Positions 1-8,508 of a DNA stretch of 45,333 nt are shown here, piece after piece. Position 1 is the first letter of the stretch. Every line of letters begins with the position of its first letter. A program made the position numbers and the translations under genes. This stretch comes from JANQPA01 sp964628385 (GTDB taxonomy: Bacteria > Bacteroidota > Bacteroidia > Chitinophagales > Saprospiraceae), in NCBI GenBank assembly GCA_964628385.1, contig CAZVOD010000030.1, forward strand, positions 1-45,333. The letters are read 5' to 3'. Below the pieces are notes generated by a model. That model was not told the DNA's origin. It did no database searches and worked only from the letters and a program-made list of their open reading frames with translations.

Positions 1-308
1 GTCCTGGCCCCAGTTCAGTGAGCCATCGAGCGGAGCCTGCGCAGTGGAGTTGATCCAGTCCGTGTACCGGAGGTCACGAGATGGATCATACGGAACGGAG
101 GTGGCGGAGCGAGCGAAAAATGTTGGGAGTAGGCTTGGCAAGGATTTAAGGTGATTGGCATTAATCGGGGTGTGAGGGGGCAGGAAGAAGTCAGCTAATC
201 TTTATTTGGCAAAGTGACTTTAGCGCATTGCTTCTTAAGCAGATAGGCGCATAATGTACTCAAAAGTCCGTATCTTTCCGCCCAGAGCAAAGCAGGATAA
301 GCGTATTT
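1..308. other. Unassigned left edge, GC-rich
   Basis: No gene is recognised here. The first 120 bases are about 61% G+C (73 of 120), clearly richer than the AT-rich DNA that follows. Two partial open frames cross the window edge. The + frame ends at a stop near base 150. The - frame is open for about 65 codons, from near base 194 to the edge, and includes the string YDPSRDLRYTDWINS. Either could be the end of a gene lying mainly outside the window, and I cannot decide between them. From base 150 to 308 I see only AT-rich sequence leading to the next ORF. Confidence 0.3.
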
Positions 309-788
309 ATGGCGAAACAGAAGAAAATATCATTTCGGGAGTTCTTGAATAAACGGATGAAACCAGTAGACGGAGACCGGTACCCCGTTTACGTTAGAGT
401 AATTTTCGATAGCCAAAATTCCCGAATGCGCCCCGCTATGCACGCAGATATATACTGGACTAAAGAACAATTAGAAAACTTTAAGCAAGGGCATTTGAAA
501 GATGATCAAATGCGGCAGGAAGCTAAAATCCTTAAAGAATCAGAAGAAATCATAGAATTCGTAATAAGATCGATCGATGAAAAAGTAGAGGATTTTAAGT
601 TTTCAGGGGTTACGGATAGAGTTCGTTTCTTTCAACAGCCTTTATTGGGGCTCTTGGAGGATCTCACCATCGAAGCCATCTTCAAAGAATTAGAAGATCT
701 CATTCTGGCCAAAGTCTACAATAGACTTAAAAAAGAATATACTGACGTCCCTGTAGTTACCCCAATTGTTTGGACAAGTTCAGAATGA
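309..788 (+). CDS. Hypothetical protein, possible arm-type DNA-binding N-terminus
   Basis: A 159-residue soluble, charged protein with no signal peptide or membrane segment. The N-terminus (residues 1-60) starts with basic residues (MAKQKKISFREFLNKRMKP). A strand-like YPVYVRVIFDS follows, then a WTKEQLENF helix. This layout resembles the arm-type DNA-binding domain at the front of Bacteroidota tyrosine integrases, but no catalytic integrase domain is present. The rest is predicted helical and unrecognised. The C-terminal residues overlap the next open frame by 23 nt, which may reflect a rearrangement that changed the original tail. The location beside an orphan tRNA end supports an origin in an integrated element. 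Function unknown. Confidence 0.45.
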   Translation: MAKQKKISFREFLNKRMKPVDGDRYPVYVRVIFDSQNSRMRPAMHADIYWTKEQLENFKQGHLKDDQMRQEAKILKESEEIIEFVIRSIDEKVEDFKFSGVTDRVRFFQQPLLGLLEDLTIEAIFKELEDLILAKVYNRLKKEYTDVPVVTPIVWTSSE

Positions 789-1143
789 TTTATCTTTGTT
801 AATGCCACTAGAAAACGAGGATTATCCATGGGTTATAAAACTTGATGATTTAGAAGTTTTATTATTAACATTGGCCAAGCTAAAAAGTAGGCCTGACTCA
901 TTGATGGATTATTTAGAATTCCGCGAAAGTCTACATGGAAAATTAATTTGTAGTGATGAATTGGAACTTTGCGGGGCATACATTACTGGAGAATTAAATT
1001 TTGATAAAGTAGCAAAAGCAAAGGTAATCATCACATCGCCCGATTCAGCTAAAATATTCGATAAAGAATATCAGAAAGGGATGGGGTTCAAAAATGAAAA
1101 ACACCTAAAAGAGAAACGGGAGGATAATACAATATTTTGGTAA
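766..1143 (+). pseudogene. C-terminal fragment of an unrecognised protein
   Basis: The frame opens at a TTG, with the first ATG at 802, and encodes up to 125 residues. The block WVIKLDDLEVLLLTLAKLKS, then LMDYLEFRESLHG and DELELCGAYITG, looks like the end of a larger cytoplasmic protein. There is no plausible N-terminal domain, and an in-frame TAG lies just upstream at 754-756. The start lies inside the end of the preceding ORF. The simplest reading is a 3' remnant left by a deletion or integration event. A small free-standing protein starting at 802 cannot be excluded. Confidence 0.4.
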
Positions 1144-1245
1144 ATTGTAATAGCCACGACTTGACCCCACCCCTCTGCTAAAAATATTCTAAAATACATA
1201 AGTACTCCCTCATAATCAACTAATAATTAACAAATTAAAAAAACA

Positions 1246-1269
1246 GTTCGAATCCTGGCGGGATCACCA
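1246..1269 (+). other. Orphan tRNA 3' end, likely attachment-site remnant
   Basis: These 24 bases read as the 3' part of a tRNA: T-loop TTCGAAT (1247-1253), T-stem strand CCTGG (1254-1258), acceptor strand CGGGATC (1259-1265), discriminator A (1266) and CCA (1267-1269). The sequence just upstream is A-rich and cannot form the 5' T-stem or any other tRNA arm. It is therefore a fragment and not a gene. Integrative elements that use tRNA genes leave such duplicated 3' ends as att sites. The tRNA identity is not established. Confidence 0.55.
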
Positions 1270-1278
1270 GAGAAAACG

Positions 1279-1319
1279 AAAGAGGCTGTCTCAAAAGTAA
1301 ATTTTGAGGCAGCCTCTTT
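1279..1319. terminator. Strong 18-bp hairpin (AAAGAGGCTG core)
   Basis: The arm AAAGAGGCTGTCTCAAAA (1279-1296) pairs with 1302-1319 through a GTAAA loop, with a single T-G wobble. It could end transcription from either side: the fragment at 766-1143 on + or msrB on -. The GGCTGTCTCAAAA string also resembles terminal inverted repeats of IS1182-like elements, so an insertion-sequence origin is possible. There is no long T tract on the + side beyond the stem's own TTT. Confidence 0.55.
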
Positions 1320-1401
1320 GTGATTCAGGGAAAAAGTCCGAATTTATTTTGACTTCCTACGATTGGCTGTTGCCAAATATATTGAAGCTAGTTAGAAAGA
1401 A

Positions 1402-1932
1402 TTATTGACCATATTTATCTTTCCATTCCTTTACTATTGCGGGTAATTCTTCACCATCTGCCACAAATATCAAAGAAGCAGAGTTCAGGCAGTACCTTAG
1501 CCCTGTCGGTGCCGGACCATCCCTAAATACATGGCCAAGATGCGAGCCACTTCCGCTATCCACTATTTCTGTACGAACCATGCCATAACTCCTGTCGGCA
1601 ATCTCTTTGACTGCATTTTCATCAATTGGCTTGTAAAAGCTAGGCCATCCAGTACCTGATTTATACTTATGCTCGGAGCTGAATAAGGGCTGACCGGTGG
1701 CCGCTGAGTAATATATTCCCTTTTCCTTATTATCCCAGTAGGCTCCGGTAAATGCGCGTTCTGTCCCACGCCGGCGTAGTATGATAAATTGCTCCTCAGA
1801 AAGCATCTCTTCCCATTCTTCATCAGTCTTTTGAATGGGATAAGAGTAATTTTCCTCTTTTGTATCAGATTTGGTCTGGCAGGCCCCAGTGATATAGGCA
1901 AGGCACAGAATTAAAACAAGCGATATTCTCAT
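1402..1932 (-). CDS. msrB: Peptide-methionine (R)-S-oxide reductase, lipoprotein
   Basis: Reduces methionine-R-sulfoxide in proteins, here probably outside the cytoplasm. The ATG start gives 176 residues with a lipoprotein signal, LAYITGAC, and lipidated Cys18. A TTG 30 nt upstream would only add residues in front of the signal. The SelR/MsrB fold follows, with FTGAYWDNKEKGIYY (61-75), SGTGWPSFYKP (92-102), SHLGHVFRDGP (130-140) and catalytic Cys148 in RYCLNSASL. Both CxxC zinc pairs of zinc-type MsrB are absent: the sites read YYSAATG and DSGSGSHLG. The position that is Cys in the SGCGWPSF motif of many non-zinc enzymes is Thr94 here. The mature domain thus has one cysteine plus the lipid anchor and would need an external reductant. 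Single gene. Confidence 0.9.
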   Translation of the reverse strand: MRISLVLILCLAYITGACQTKSDTKEENYSYPIQKTDEEWEEMLSEEQFIILRRRGTERAFTGAYWDNKEKGIYYSAATGQPLFSSEHKYKSGTGWPSFYKPIDENAVKEIADRSYGMVRTEIVDSGSGSHLGHVFRDGPAPTGLRYCLNSASLIFVADGEELPAIVKEWKDKYGQ

Positions 1933-2087
1933 ATTTTTTCTTTTAAAAAACGGAAGGTTCAACTAATTGTTTAGTAAAACTATGAGTTAACCAGGAATGC
2001 TACGATAAGACCAGTCTAAATGGCTCTGTCAAGATATTTAAGACTTGAAATACCCTCAAACTCCACCAGGTTTACGCAGGGTTTGTT

Positions 2088-2322
2088 TTACAATGGTGAG
2101 AGAGCGTGGTCTTCCCACAGGTCAAGATTGGCCACTGTGCACCTGAGCTTAGCTACCAAAATCTCACCAGTCTTTGGGTGAACACCTAATCCATAAAATT
2201 TTTTACCATTGGAAGTCATAATGCAGTCAGCTCTTTTTAGCAGCCCTTTATCAGCAATTGCGGCTCTGTAAGGCCTTGGTTAACCAACAAAGGATCAGGG
2301 TGAAATACTTGATTCTTTTCAT
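2088..2322 (-). pseudogene. Decayed secreted-protein gene, frameshifted
   Basis: On the - strand an ATG at 2322 opens a signal-peptide-like start, MKRIKYFTLILCWLTKA, which runs to a stop after about 23 codons. In another frame a coding-like tail runs through IADKGLLKRADCIMTSNGKK, then FYGLGVHPKTGEILVAK, and stops at 2088. The VHPKTGEILVA string resembles blades of extracellular beta-propeller proteins (YncE/DUF5074-like), but it is too short to assign. A signal start and a tail in different frames within 240 nt suggest a gene with a large internal deletion. Upstream (2323-2510) another - strand frame with PDPEEIGSSSIITKYTD may be further debris and is unrecognised. Confidence 0.4.
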
Positions 2323-2544
2323 CAGTTCGATATTTTTGGTTTTAATTTTGTACTTACATCTACAATACTGGCCCGGATAAGCCCTCCGAGCAATGGCTGC
2401 TGAACGATTGGTAGGCTTGTCTGTATATTTGGTAATGATGGATGAAGAGCCTATTTCCTCTGGATCGGGAAAACAACCTCTTTCTAAGGCCTGCATTTTA
2501 AGATTAGGAAGAGTTGGGAACCTGGGTTGTCTTTTTTTAAAATT

Positions 2545-3285
2545 CTACAATGTTACTAGTGAAACAATCAAGAGTAATGTTATGACACTGAAAATCAGAT
2601 ACAGCACATAGGTCATTAGTGATCGCAGAAGGTTAATTAGGCGATTTCCTTTATCAAAAAATTGCCAGAATACCCAAAATGTGTAAAAAGTGGAGAGTAA
2701 TAATGCCAACAAAAGGATTTTTTCCTGCCCGGTTAAGGAGATGACAATAGCAAACAAGGTATAGAAAATAGCTTGCTGCCCTGATACGTAAGAATTAATA
2801 ACAAGGTGCTCGATATAGTTTCTACTCAACCTCCTGAAAGATAGATAGGACGCTAAAGAAAAAATTGGTAGCAGTAGTAGGTTAGTGTAAGCGTAGTTTT
2901 TGGTAATCCAGGTTAAAATGGTAGGTATTTCAGCTTTTGGGTCATCGTCTGTCAAGCCTTCTATAAACCCATTGATTATATCACTAAGCCAAGTATTTTG
3001 ATCGGTAAGTTTTGAAGCTAAAAAATAAATAGTAGATAGCGTAAGCAAATAAGCGACGGGTTTGAAATGTTGTTTACGTTTACCATCCAGGAATTCTCTG
3101 AGGGTTTGTCCTGGCCTTACAAATAGCCCATTAAGCGTGTAAAAAAAGCCTTTGTCAACCTGAAAGATACTGGCTGTAAGATCTTTTAGGAGATTGGAAA
3201 TATTAATTTCATCAACCTGAGTACTTTGGCCGCAGTGGCTACAATAATTTCCGTCAGCGTGGTATCCACAATTTTTACATTCCAT
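2545..3285 (-). CDS. DUF3667 zinc-ribbon membrane protein
   Basis: 246 residues. It starts with a zinc ribbon, CKNCGYHADGNYCSHCGQ (residues 3-20), then a linker (DEINISNLLKDLTASIFQVDKG), the motif RPGQTLREFLDGKRKQHFKPV (about 57-77), and several hydrophobic segments from residue 78 to the end. The ribbon followed by NLLKDL, RPG and the YLL helix is the hallmark of DUF3667, a Bacteroidota inner-membrane family without a known activity. It lies on the same strand as the next zinc-ribbon gene, with a 98-nt spacer, so they may share a transcript. Length and domain order are normal for the family. Confidence 0.8.
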   Translation of the reverse strand: MECKNCGYHADGNYCSHCGQSTQVDEINISNLLKDLTASIFQVDKGFFYTLNGLFVRPGQTLREFLDGKRKQHFKPVAYLLTLSTIYFLASKLTDQNTWLSDIINGFIEGLTDDDPKAEIPTILTWITKNYAYTNLLLLPIFSLASYLSFRRLSRNYIEHLVINSYVSGQQAIFYTLFAIVISLTGQEKILLLALLLSTFYTFWVFWQFFDKGNRLINLLRSLMTYVLYLIFSVITLLLIVSLVTL

Positions 3286-3383
3286 TAGTTCTTAGTTATT
3301 TGCCCTTTGTTGCAGTAACAAGCTTGATGAAACATATCTAAGGTACTATTTTTAACTTTATTGTCTGCATACTAATGGCAGTT

Positions 3384-4016
3384 TTAGTTGACGGTCCTGT
3401 ACAGTAAGGATTTCAGGAGATAACCAAATAAAAGTCCGGCAATTGTCCAAATTACAAGACCTAACAATAGGGTATAAGAGGTAATAGTTTCTCCAATGAT
3501 TAAAGGGTAAGCTATAGACATGGCCACAAACATAAAAGCGCCCCAATTTAATCCGATTTTTATCCAGGTCCTTCCCTTGAATGGAGGCCGGATAATTTCA
3601 AGGTTGATGTTTTCATATCGTTTTGGCTGTCGCTCCAACCATTTTGCCTTCAGGCTTTTTCTGAACCAACCCCATATCGGAAAGGTCAATGTTAGAATCA
3701 GGAGGCTAAAAATATTTGTTAAGCAAGGGATAATGTTTCCACAGCTTGTGCAGTAAAGTCCAAACCAGTTTTTAAAGGCTGTACCGTTTTGTATTGACCA
3801 GGTCCGGCCGTCGTGTAGCGTCTTGCAATGAGGACAAGGAACTCGTATCCGCTCGTATCTTGCCTTATTTTTGAGGGTCTTATCTTCCAGACTACTTTTG
3901 GGAATTCTTTGCCCTAAAATTAACTCATTGATAGCTAATCCAGGATTGAGCAGCCAGTGTAGCATCATCCCATTTTTCCAGTCATAAATCTTATACTTGT
4001 CTCTATCAACATTCAT
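3384..4016 (-). CDS. Zinc-ribbon membrane protein of unknown function
   Basis: 210 residues. A soluble N-terminal part (1-60) is followed by CPHC (about 61-64) and CTSC (about 89-92), which could bind one zinc. Four hydrophobic segments follow, around 98-117, 155-170, 176-188 and 190-203. It carries no signal peptide. It probably sits in the inner membrane with the ribbon in the cytoplasm. The gene lies upstream of, and on the same strand as, the DUF3667 gene, which shares the design of a ribbon plus membrane helices. I do not recognise a named family and infer no enzymatic role. Confidence 0.7.
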   Translation of the reverse strand: MNVDRDKYKIYDWKNGMMLHWLLNPGLAINELILGQRIPKSSLEDKTLKNKARYERIRVPCPHCKTLHDGRTWSIQNGTAFKNWFGLYCTSCGNIIPCLTNIFSLLILTLTFPIWGWFRKSLKAKWLERQPKRYENINLEIIRPPFKGRTWIKIGLNWGAFMFVAMSIAYPLIIGETITSYTLLLGLVIWTIAGLLFGYLLKSLLYRTVN

Positions 4017-4280
4017 TGGTCTCAGTTTTTATCCTCTTAATTAAGATAGTATTTCCTAAACTTTTATACCAATAAATCAGTTGGGTGATTCATCGAAAAG
4101 TTAATTTTGAGAATATAGCACTTTCGTTGAGGCTAAAATTTGGTTCTTACTAATTTTAAATGTATATTACAATCGAATTAGAGTTTATTTCTTGTCTGTT
4201 AAATTCCTCTTCTTTCAGGAAGCTTGCGTTTTTACCTTTCTTTTAATTTCTCTACTATTTTTTTATTTTAATTTTTTTTG

Positions 4281-4565
4281 ATGAATATTTTTATTGCTAA
4301 GTTAAGTTTTGACACTTCTGAGTCACAATTGCGTGAAGCTTTTGAAGATTTTGGTGTTGTAGATTCTGCTAAAATCATTATGGACAGAGCCACTGGCCGT
4401 TCTAAGGGTTATGGATTCGTAGAAATGCCAAATGACGAGGAGGCCAACAAGGCCATTGATGATTTAAACGATTCAGAATTAGATGGTAGAACTATTGTCG
4501 CTAAAGTGGCTGAGCCTAGAAAGGATAATTTCCGTTCTAACAGTTCTTACGATCGTCGTTACTAG
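4281..4565 (+). CDS. RRM-domain RNA-binding protein
   Basis: A 94-residue single RRM domain. RNP-2 is NIFIAKLS (residues 2-9) and RNP-1 is SKGYGFVEM (about 41-49), with the beta-alpha-beta spacing of eukaryotic-like RRMs found in Bacteroidota and cyanobacteria. The C-terminal tail (FRSNSSYDRRY) is basic and short. I chose the ATG at 4281; a TTG directly before it would add one residue. The upstream 260 nt are very AT-rich with no gene and may be a long leader. Such proteins bind single-stranded RNA and are often cold-induced. That regulation is known for the family and not shown here. It has its own terminator. Confidence 0.9.
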   Translation: MNIFIAKLSFDTSESQLREAFEDFGVVDSAKIIMDRATGRSKGYGFVEMPNDEEANKAIDDLNDSELDGRTIVAKVAEPRKDNFRSNSSYDRRY

Positions 4566-4649
4566 AAAAGTAAAGTTGGAGTAGGCAATTAGGCCTACAA
4601 TAACTAACACTGGATAATGGCCTGCCAGTTCTGAAAGTAGGTCATATTT

Positions 4650-4687
4650 AAGTTCTTTAGGGAAAGCTTCCTTAAAGAACTTTTTTT
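4650..4687 (+). terminator. Rho-independent terminator of the RRM gene
   Basis: The arm AAGTTCTTTA GGGAAAGC pairs with GCTTCCTTAAAGAACTT, followed by a run of seven T. It lies 85 nt after the RRM stop codon. The stem contains one G-T wobble and one unpaired base. Confidence 0.8.
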
Positions 4688-4706
4688 GTATATCAATCTT
4701 TACATA

Positions 4707-4978
4707 TCAATCCGTTGCCAGTTTAATAATTGAAACCTGATCATCGTCGATGAGCAAATATAAATAGCCATCCGGCGATTGAATGATGTAACGAATTCTG
4801 CCTAATCTATTGTTGAAAAGGTCAAATGCAGTACCCTGTGGATTTCGGTGACCATAAGAATAAATTTCCGGCATGGCGCCCGTCGGGTTAATGAAAGGAT
4901 TATCAGCCGGAACGGAGCCATTGCGCCACTTGCGTTCCTTTGCCTGGATGCCCACAGAGGCTATAACTTCCCCTTATG
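4707..4978 (-). pseudogene. Relic of a PQQ-dependent sugar dehydrogenase (YliI/GDH-B-like)
   Basis: The open part encodes GSVPADNPFINPTGAMPEIYSYGHRNPQGTAFDL, stated here as two blocks: GSVPADNPF and PEIYSYGHRNPQG. Both are diagnostic for soluble glucose/sorbosone dehydrogenase beta-propellers. It then jumps to RIRYIIQSPDGYLYLLIDDD, the last propeller blade, so the middle, including the expected EHGPRGGDE region, is missing. Upstream, HKGKL (expected just before GSVPADN) is in another frame and hits a stop. The gene therefore has lost its N-terminus, carries a frameshift and has an internal deletion. It is not functional. Confidence 0.75.
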
Positions 4979-5046
4979 AGTCTATAAAATTTATAAATCA
5001 AGCTTATTGTATTTTTATGTGAAATCAAAACATAAAATCTTATAAG

Positions 5047-7299
5047 ATGGGGAATAACCAATATTCAAACGCGACAAATGGAGCGGCACATCACGGCGCC
5101 AATGGTGCTGATATCAGCAAGTGTCCATTTATGAATGGCAATTTTAAGCACGGTGCAGGTAGTGGACGTACCAACCGTGAATGGTGGCCTAATCAACTGA
5201 AATTGAACATCCTGCGTCAGCATTCTACGCTTTTTAATCCAATGGAAAAGGATTTCAACTATGCTGAGGAGTTTAAAAAGCTTGATTTGGAAGCCGTGAA
5301 AAAAGACCTTCATGATCTGATGACAGATTCACAGGAATGGTGGCCTGCTGACTACGGGCACTACGGACCATTTTTCATCAGAATGGCATGGCACAGTGCC
5401 GGTACTTACCGGGTTGCTGATGGCCGTGGTGGCGCTGGAGCGGGTGCACAGCGTTTCGCTCCGTTGAATAGCTGGCCGGACAACGCTAACTTGGATAAAG
5501 CCCGTTTGTTATTATGGCCAATCAAACAAAAGTATGGTAAAAAAATCTCCTGGGCAGATTTGATGATCCTTACCGGAAATGTAGCTCTTGAATCTATGGG
5601 CTTTAAAACCTTTGGCTTTGCTGGTGGTCGCGAAGATGTATGGGAGCCGGAAGAAGATATTTATTGGGGACCTGAGACAGAGATGGAAGCGGATGAGCGC
5701 TATACCGGCGATAGAGAATTGGAAAATCCATTAGCTGCTGTGCAAATGGGGCTAATCTATGTGAATCCCGAAGGACCTAATAGTAATCCTGATCCTGTAG
5801 CATCAGCTCATGATATCCGTGAGACATTCGGGCGCATGGCCATGAATGACGAAGAAACGGTTGCTTTGATTGCAGGAGGACATACATTCGGAAAGACACA
5901 CGGTGCAGTTGAAGCCAGTTATGTAGGAGCAGAACCAGCCGGCGCAAGCATAGAAGAGCAGAGTATGGGTTGGAAAAACTCTTACGAAACCGGAAATGCA
6001 CAGTACACTATTACCAGTGGTTTGGAAGGAGCATGGACAAGAACGCCAGCGAAGTGGAGCCACGATTATTTTGAGCACTTGTTCAAGTACGATTGGGAAT
6101 TGACAAAGAGTCCGGCCGGGGCTCATCAATGGAAGCCTAAGAATGGAGCCGGAGAAGGCACTATTCCTGATGCTCATGATCCAACTAAGAAGCATGCGCC
6201 ATTTATGCTAACTACTGATTTAGCGCTGCGTATGGATCCTGCATACGAAAAAATTTCAAGACGTTTTTACGAAAACCCTGATGCGTTTGCGGACGCATTT
6301 GCACGGGCATGGTTTAAGTTGACTCATCGCGACATGGGGCCACGTGAGCGTTTTCTGGGGCCTGAAGTACCATCCGAAGTATTGATCTGGCAGGATCCCA
6401 TCCCTGCTGTCAATCATGAATGGGTAGATGAAAATGATATTGCGAGGTTGAAGAAAATGATTTTGGCATCAGGTCTTACCGTAGCTCAGTTGGTGTCTAC
6501 TGCTTGGGCTTCAGCTTCTACTTTCCGCGGTTCTGATAAGCGTGGTGGCGCAAACGGCGCACGTATTCGCCTGGCACCACAAAAAGACTGGGAAGTTAAC
6601 AATCCAGCTCAGCTAAATACGGTACTAGATACATTGGAAGCGATCCAGAAAGAATTTAATGAAGTTCAGTCTGGCAATAAAGCAGTTTCACTAGCCGACT
6701 TGATCGTACTGGGAGGATGTGCTGGTATTGAGCAAGCAGCTAGTAATGCCGGTCATGACATCACTGTACCTTTTACTCCCGGACGCGCTGATGCTTCACC
6801 GGAGCAAACAGATATAGAGTCATTCGGTTATCTGGAGCCAATCGCTGATGGTTTCCGCAATTACAGAAAAACCGACTATACTGTTACTGCTGAAGAGTTA
6901 TTGGTAGATAAGTCGCAGCTACTGACTTTGACAGCGCCCGAAATGACAGCCTTGGTAGGCGGAATGCGTGTATTAAACACCAATTACGACGAATCAAAGC
7001 ACGGTGTATTCACGGATCGCCCAGAGGCATTGACCAATGATTTCTTTGTTAATTTACTGGATTTGAATACCAAATGGGAATCTATTTCAGAAGATCAAAA
7101 TACTTTTGAGGGCCGTGACCGTAAGACCGGACAGGTAAAGTGGACGGGTACTCGCGTCGATTTGATCTTTGGTTCGAATACAGAATTGAGAGCTATCGCC
7201 GAGGTATACGCGTGTGCAGACAGTGAAGAAAAGTTCCTAAAAGACTTTGTAGCTGCTTGGGATAAGGTAATGAACCTGGATCGTTTTGATTTGGATTAA
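5047..7299 (+). CDS. katG: Catalase-peroxidase
   Basis: A bifunctional heme enzyme that removes hydrogen peroxide as a catalase and a peroxidase. 750 residues, the usual length, with two tandem peroxidase domains, the second of which does not bind heme. The distal heme pocket is RMAWHSAGTYR, with Arg112, Trp115 and His116. The proximal heme ligand is His279 in IAGGHTFGKTHGA. The Trp115-Tyr238-Met264 adduct needed for catalase activity is intact (Tyr238 in GLIYVNPEGPN, Met264 in FGRMAMND). There is no signal peptide, so it is cytoplasmic. It stands alone, with a terminator after it. No oxyR-like or fur-like regulator gene is adjacent. Confidence 0.98.
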   Translation: MGNNQYSNATNGAAHHGANGADISKCPFMNGNFKHGAGSGRTNREWWPNQLKLNILRQHSTLFNPMEKDFNYAEEFKKLDLEAVKKDLHDLMTDSQEWWPADYGHYGPFFIRMAWHSAGTYRVADGRGGAGAGAQRFAPLNSWPDNANLDKARLLLWPIKQKYGKKISWADLMILTGNVALESMGFKTFGFAGGREDVWEPEEDIYWGPETEMEADERYTGDRELENPLAAVQMGLIYVNPEGPNSNPDPVASAHDIRETFGRMAMNDEETVALIAGGHTFGKTHGAVEASYVGAEPAGASIEEQSMGWKNSYETGNAQYTITSGLEGAWTRTPAKWSHDYFEHLFKYDWELTKSPAGAHQWKPKNGAGEGTIPDAHDPTKKHAPFMLTTDLALRMDPAYEKISRRFYENPDAFADAFARAWFKLTHRDMGPRERFLGPEVPSEVLIWQDPIPAVNHEWVDENDIARLKKMILASGLTVAQLVSTAWASASTFRGSDKRGGANGARIRLAPQKDWEVNNPAQLNTVLDTLEAIQKEFNEVQSGNKAVSLADLIVLGGCAGIEQAASNAGHDITVPFTPGRADASPEQTDIESFGYLEPIADGFRNYRKTDYTVTAEELLVDKSQLLTLTAPEMTALVGGMRVLNTNYDESKHGVFTDRPEALTNDFFVNLLDLNTKWESISEDQNTFEGRDRKTGQVKWTGTRVDLIFGSNTELRAIAEVYACADSEEKFLKDFVAAWDKVMNLDRFDLD

Positions 7300-7320
7300 G
7301 ATTAGAGTGATAATATAGAT

Positions 7321-7351
7321 AGAGATGGCTCCCGACAGAGTCATCTCTTTT
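7321..7351 (+). terminator. Rho-independent terminator of katG
   Basis: AGAGATGGCT pairs with AGTCATCTCT through a short loop and is followed by TTT. It begins 21 nt after the katG stop codon. Confidence 0.75.
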
Positions 7352-7420
7352 AATGGCTAATTTTTGTCGTTCAAAAGAATCTACTTTTTTTAATCCCTGT
7401 ATTTTCACAATCTTTACAAT

Positions 7421-8485
7421 ATGAGAATAACAGGGATTTTTTTATTCATCTTCTTGCTGCTTCATCAGTTTTCTTTTGCACAAGACTCGGTAAAAGTTAA
7501 GAACTCTATTTTTCCAATAGCTTTTTACCTGCCCGAAACGGGCCTGGGCTTCGGTGCAACTGGGGTGCTCAGAACTATCCCGACAGATTCGGTTACCCGA
7601 TCCAATTCTTTTATTTATAGTATTTCCTATACTTTTAGAAATCAATTGCTGCTTTTTTTTCCATTTGAACTTTACGGAAAAAGTAACCACAACCGATTTA
7701 GAGGTGAACTGGGCTTCTATATGTATTTCTACAATTTCTATGGCATTGGGCCTGATAGCAGGGAAGACAACCTCGAGAACTATGACGTGACTTTTCCACG
7801 GCTGGATGTAACCTACGCCGAACGTATCCTGCCCAATTTTTTTATTGGTCTTGGCTACCAATATGATGGCTTCAATATTACTTCTATCGATGCTGATGGC
7901 TTCCTGAATACTGCTCAACCCATCGGTTTTGATGGAGGAACCAGATCTAACGTTCAGGGATTATTATTCTGGGATAACCGCGATAACTACCTTTCCGCTT
8001 CCAAAGGATATTTCGTTCAGGCTCTCGTACGGCAAAGTGTTAGATTCCTGGGCTCTGACTTTGACTATACCGCCCTGGATTTGGATGCCCGCGGTTTTTT
8101 TCCTATCAATGATCGATTCGTTTGGGCTAATAGAATCTTATTGTCCATTACCAGTAAAGGGGCGCCGTTTTTTGACCTACCTTTCCTTTCCTCAGCAACA
8201 AGGGCTCGTGGATTTAATGATCGACGATTTATGGACTATAACATGTTGACCACACAATCAGAGTTTAGGTTTCCCATAAAAAACCGATTCAAAGGTGTGG
8301 CCTTTACATCTATCAGCTGGCTATCTAGGGACCTGGGAGATATTTTTTCCGCTACGCCCAAATTCAGTTATGGTATTGGATTGAGGTATGAGCTGGATTC
8401 ATTCAGCAAAACCCGTGTGCGCGTGGATATTGCCAGTGGGGGAGGAGATTTTAATTTTTACATCACTACCAATGAGGCCTTCTGA
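7421..8485 (+). CDS. BamA/TamA-like outer-membrane barrel protein (surface antigen)
   Basis: 354 residues with a signal peptide (1-20, ending FSFAQ). The rest is rich in amphipathic strands: YGIGPDSREDN, the LFWDNRDNYLSASKGYFVQ strand, ATRARGFNDRRF (similar to the VRGY/F loop motif of Omp85 proteins) and a C-terminal Phe. This fits the bacterial surface antigen domain PF01103 alone. No POTRA repeats are present, so it is unlikely to be the essential BamA. Short POTRA-less members are common in Bacteroidota and their cargo is unknown. The gene is monocistronic and convergent with the DUF547 gene. Confidence 0.8.
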   Translation: MRITGIFLFIFLLLHQFSFAQDSVKVKNSIFPIAFYLPETGLGFGATGVLRTIPTDSVTRSNSFIYSISYTFRNQLLLFFPFELYGKSNHNRFRGELGFYMYFYNFYGIGPDSREDNLENYDVTFPRLDVTYAERILPNFFIGLGYQYDGFNITSIDADGFLNTAQPIGFDGGTRSNVQGLLFWDNRDNYLSASKGYFVQALVRQSVRFLGSDFDYTALDLDARGFFPINDRFVWANRILLSITSKGAPFFDLPFLSSATRARGFNDRRFMDYNMLTTQSEFRFPIKNRFKGVAFTSISWLSRDLGDIFSATPKFSYGIGLRYELDSFSKTRVRVDIASGGGDFNFYITTNEAF

Positions 8486-8508
8486 TTTTTTATAAATTAT
8501 ATTCCGCC

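Noticed and set aside
1279..1319. Insertion-sequence end (IS1182-like terminal repeat)
   Set aside because: The GGCTGTCTCAAAA string is suggestive, but no transposase or second end is present, so a simple hairpin/terminator is the safer call.
2393..2611. 72-codon + strand ORF overlapping the DUF3667 end
   Set aside because: It overlaps the well-supported DUF3667 gene in antisense, has no family resemblance and lacks a start context.
5065..6195. Several open frames on the - strand inside katG
   Set aside because: They are reverse-frame shadows of a strongly coding gene and show no recognisable domain or start context.
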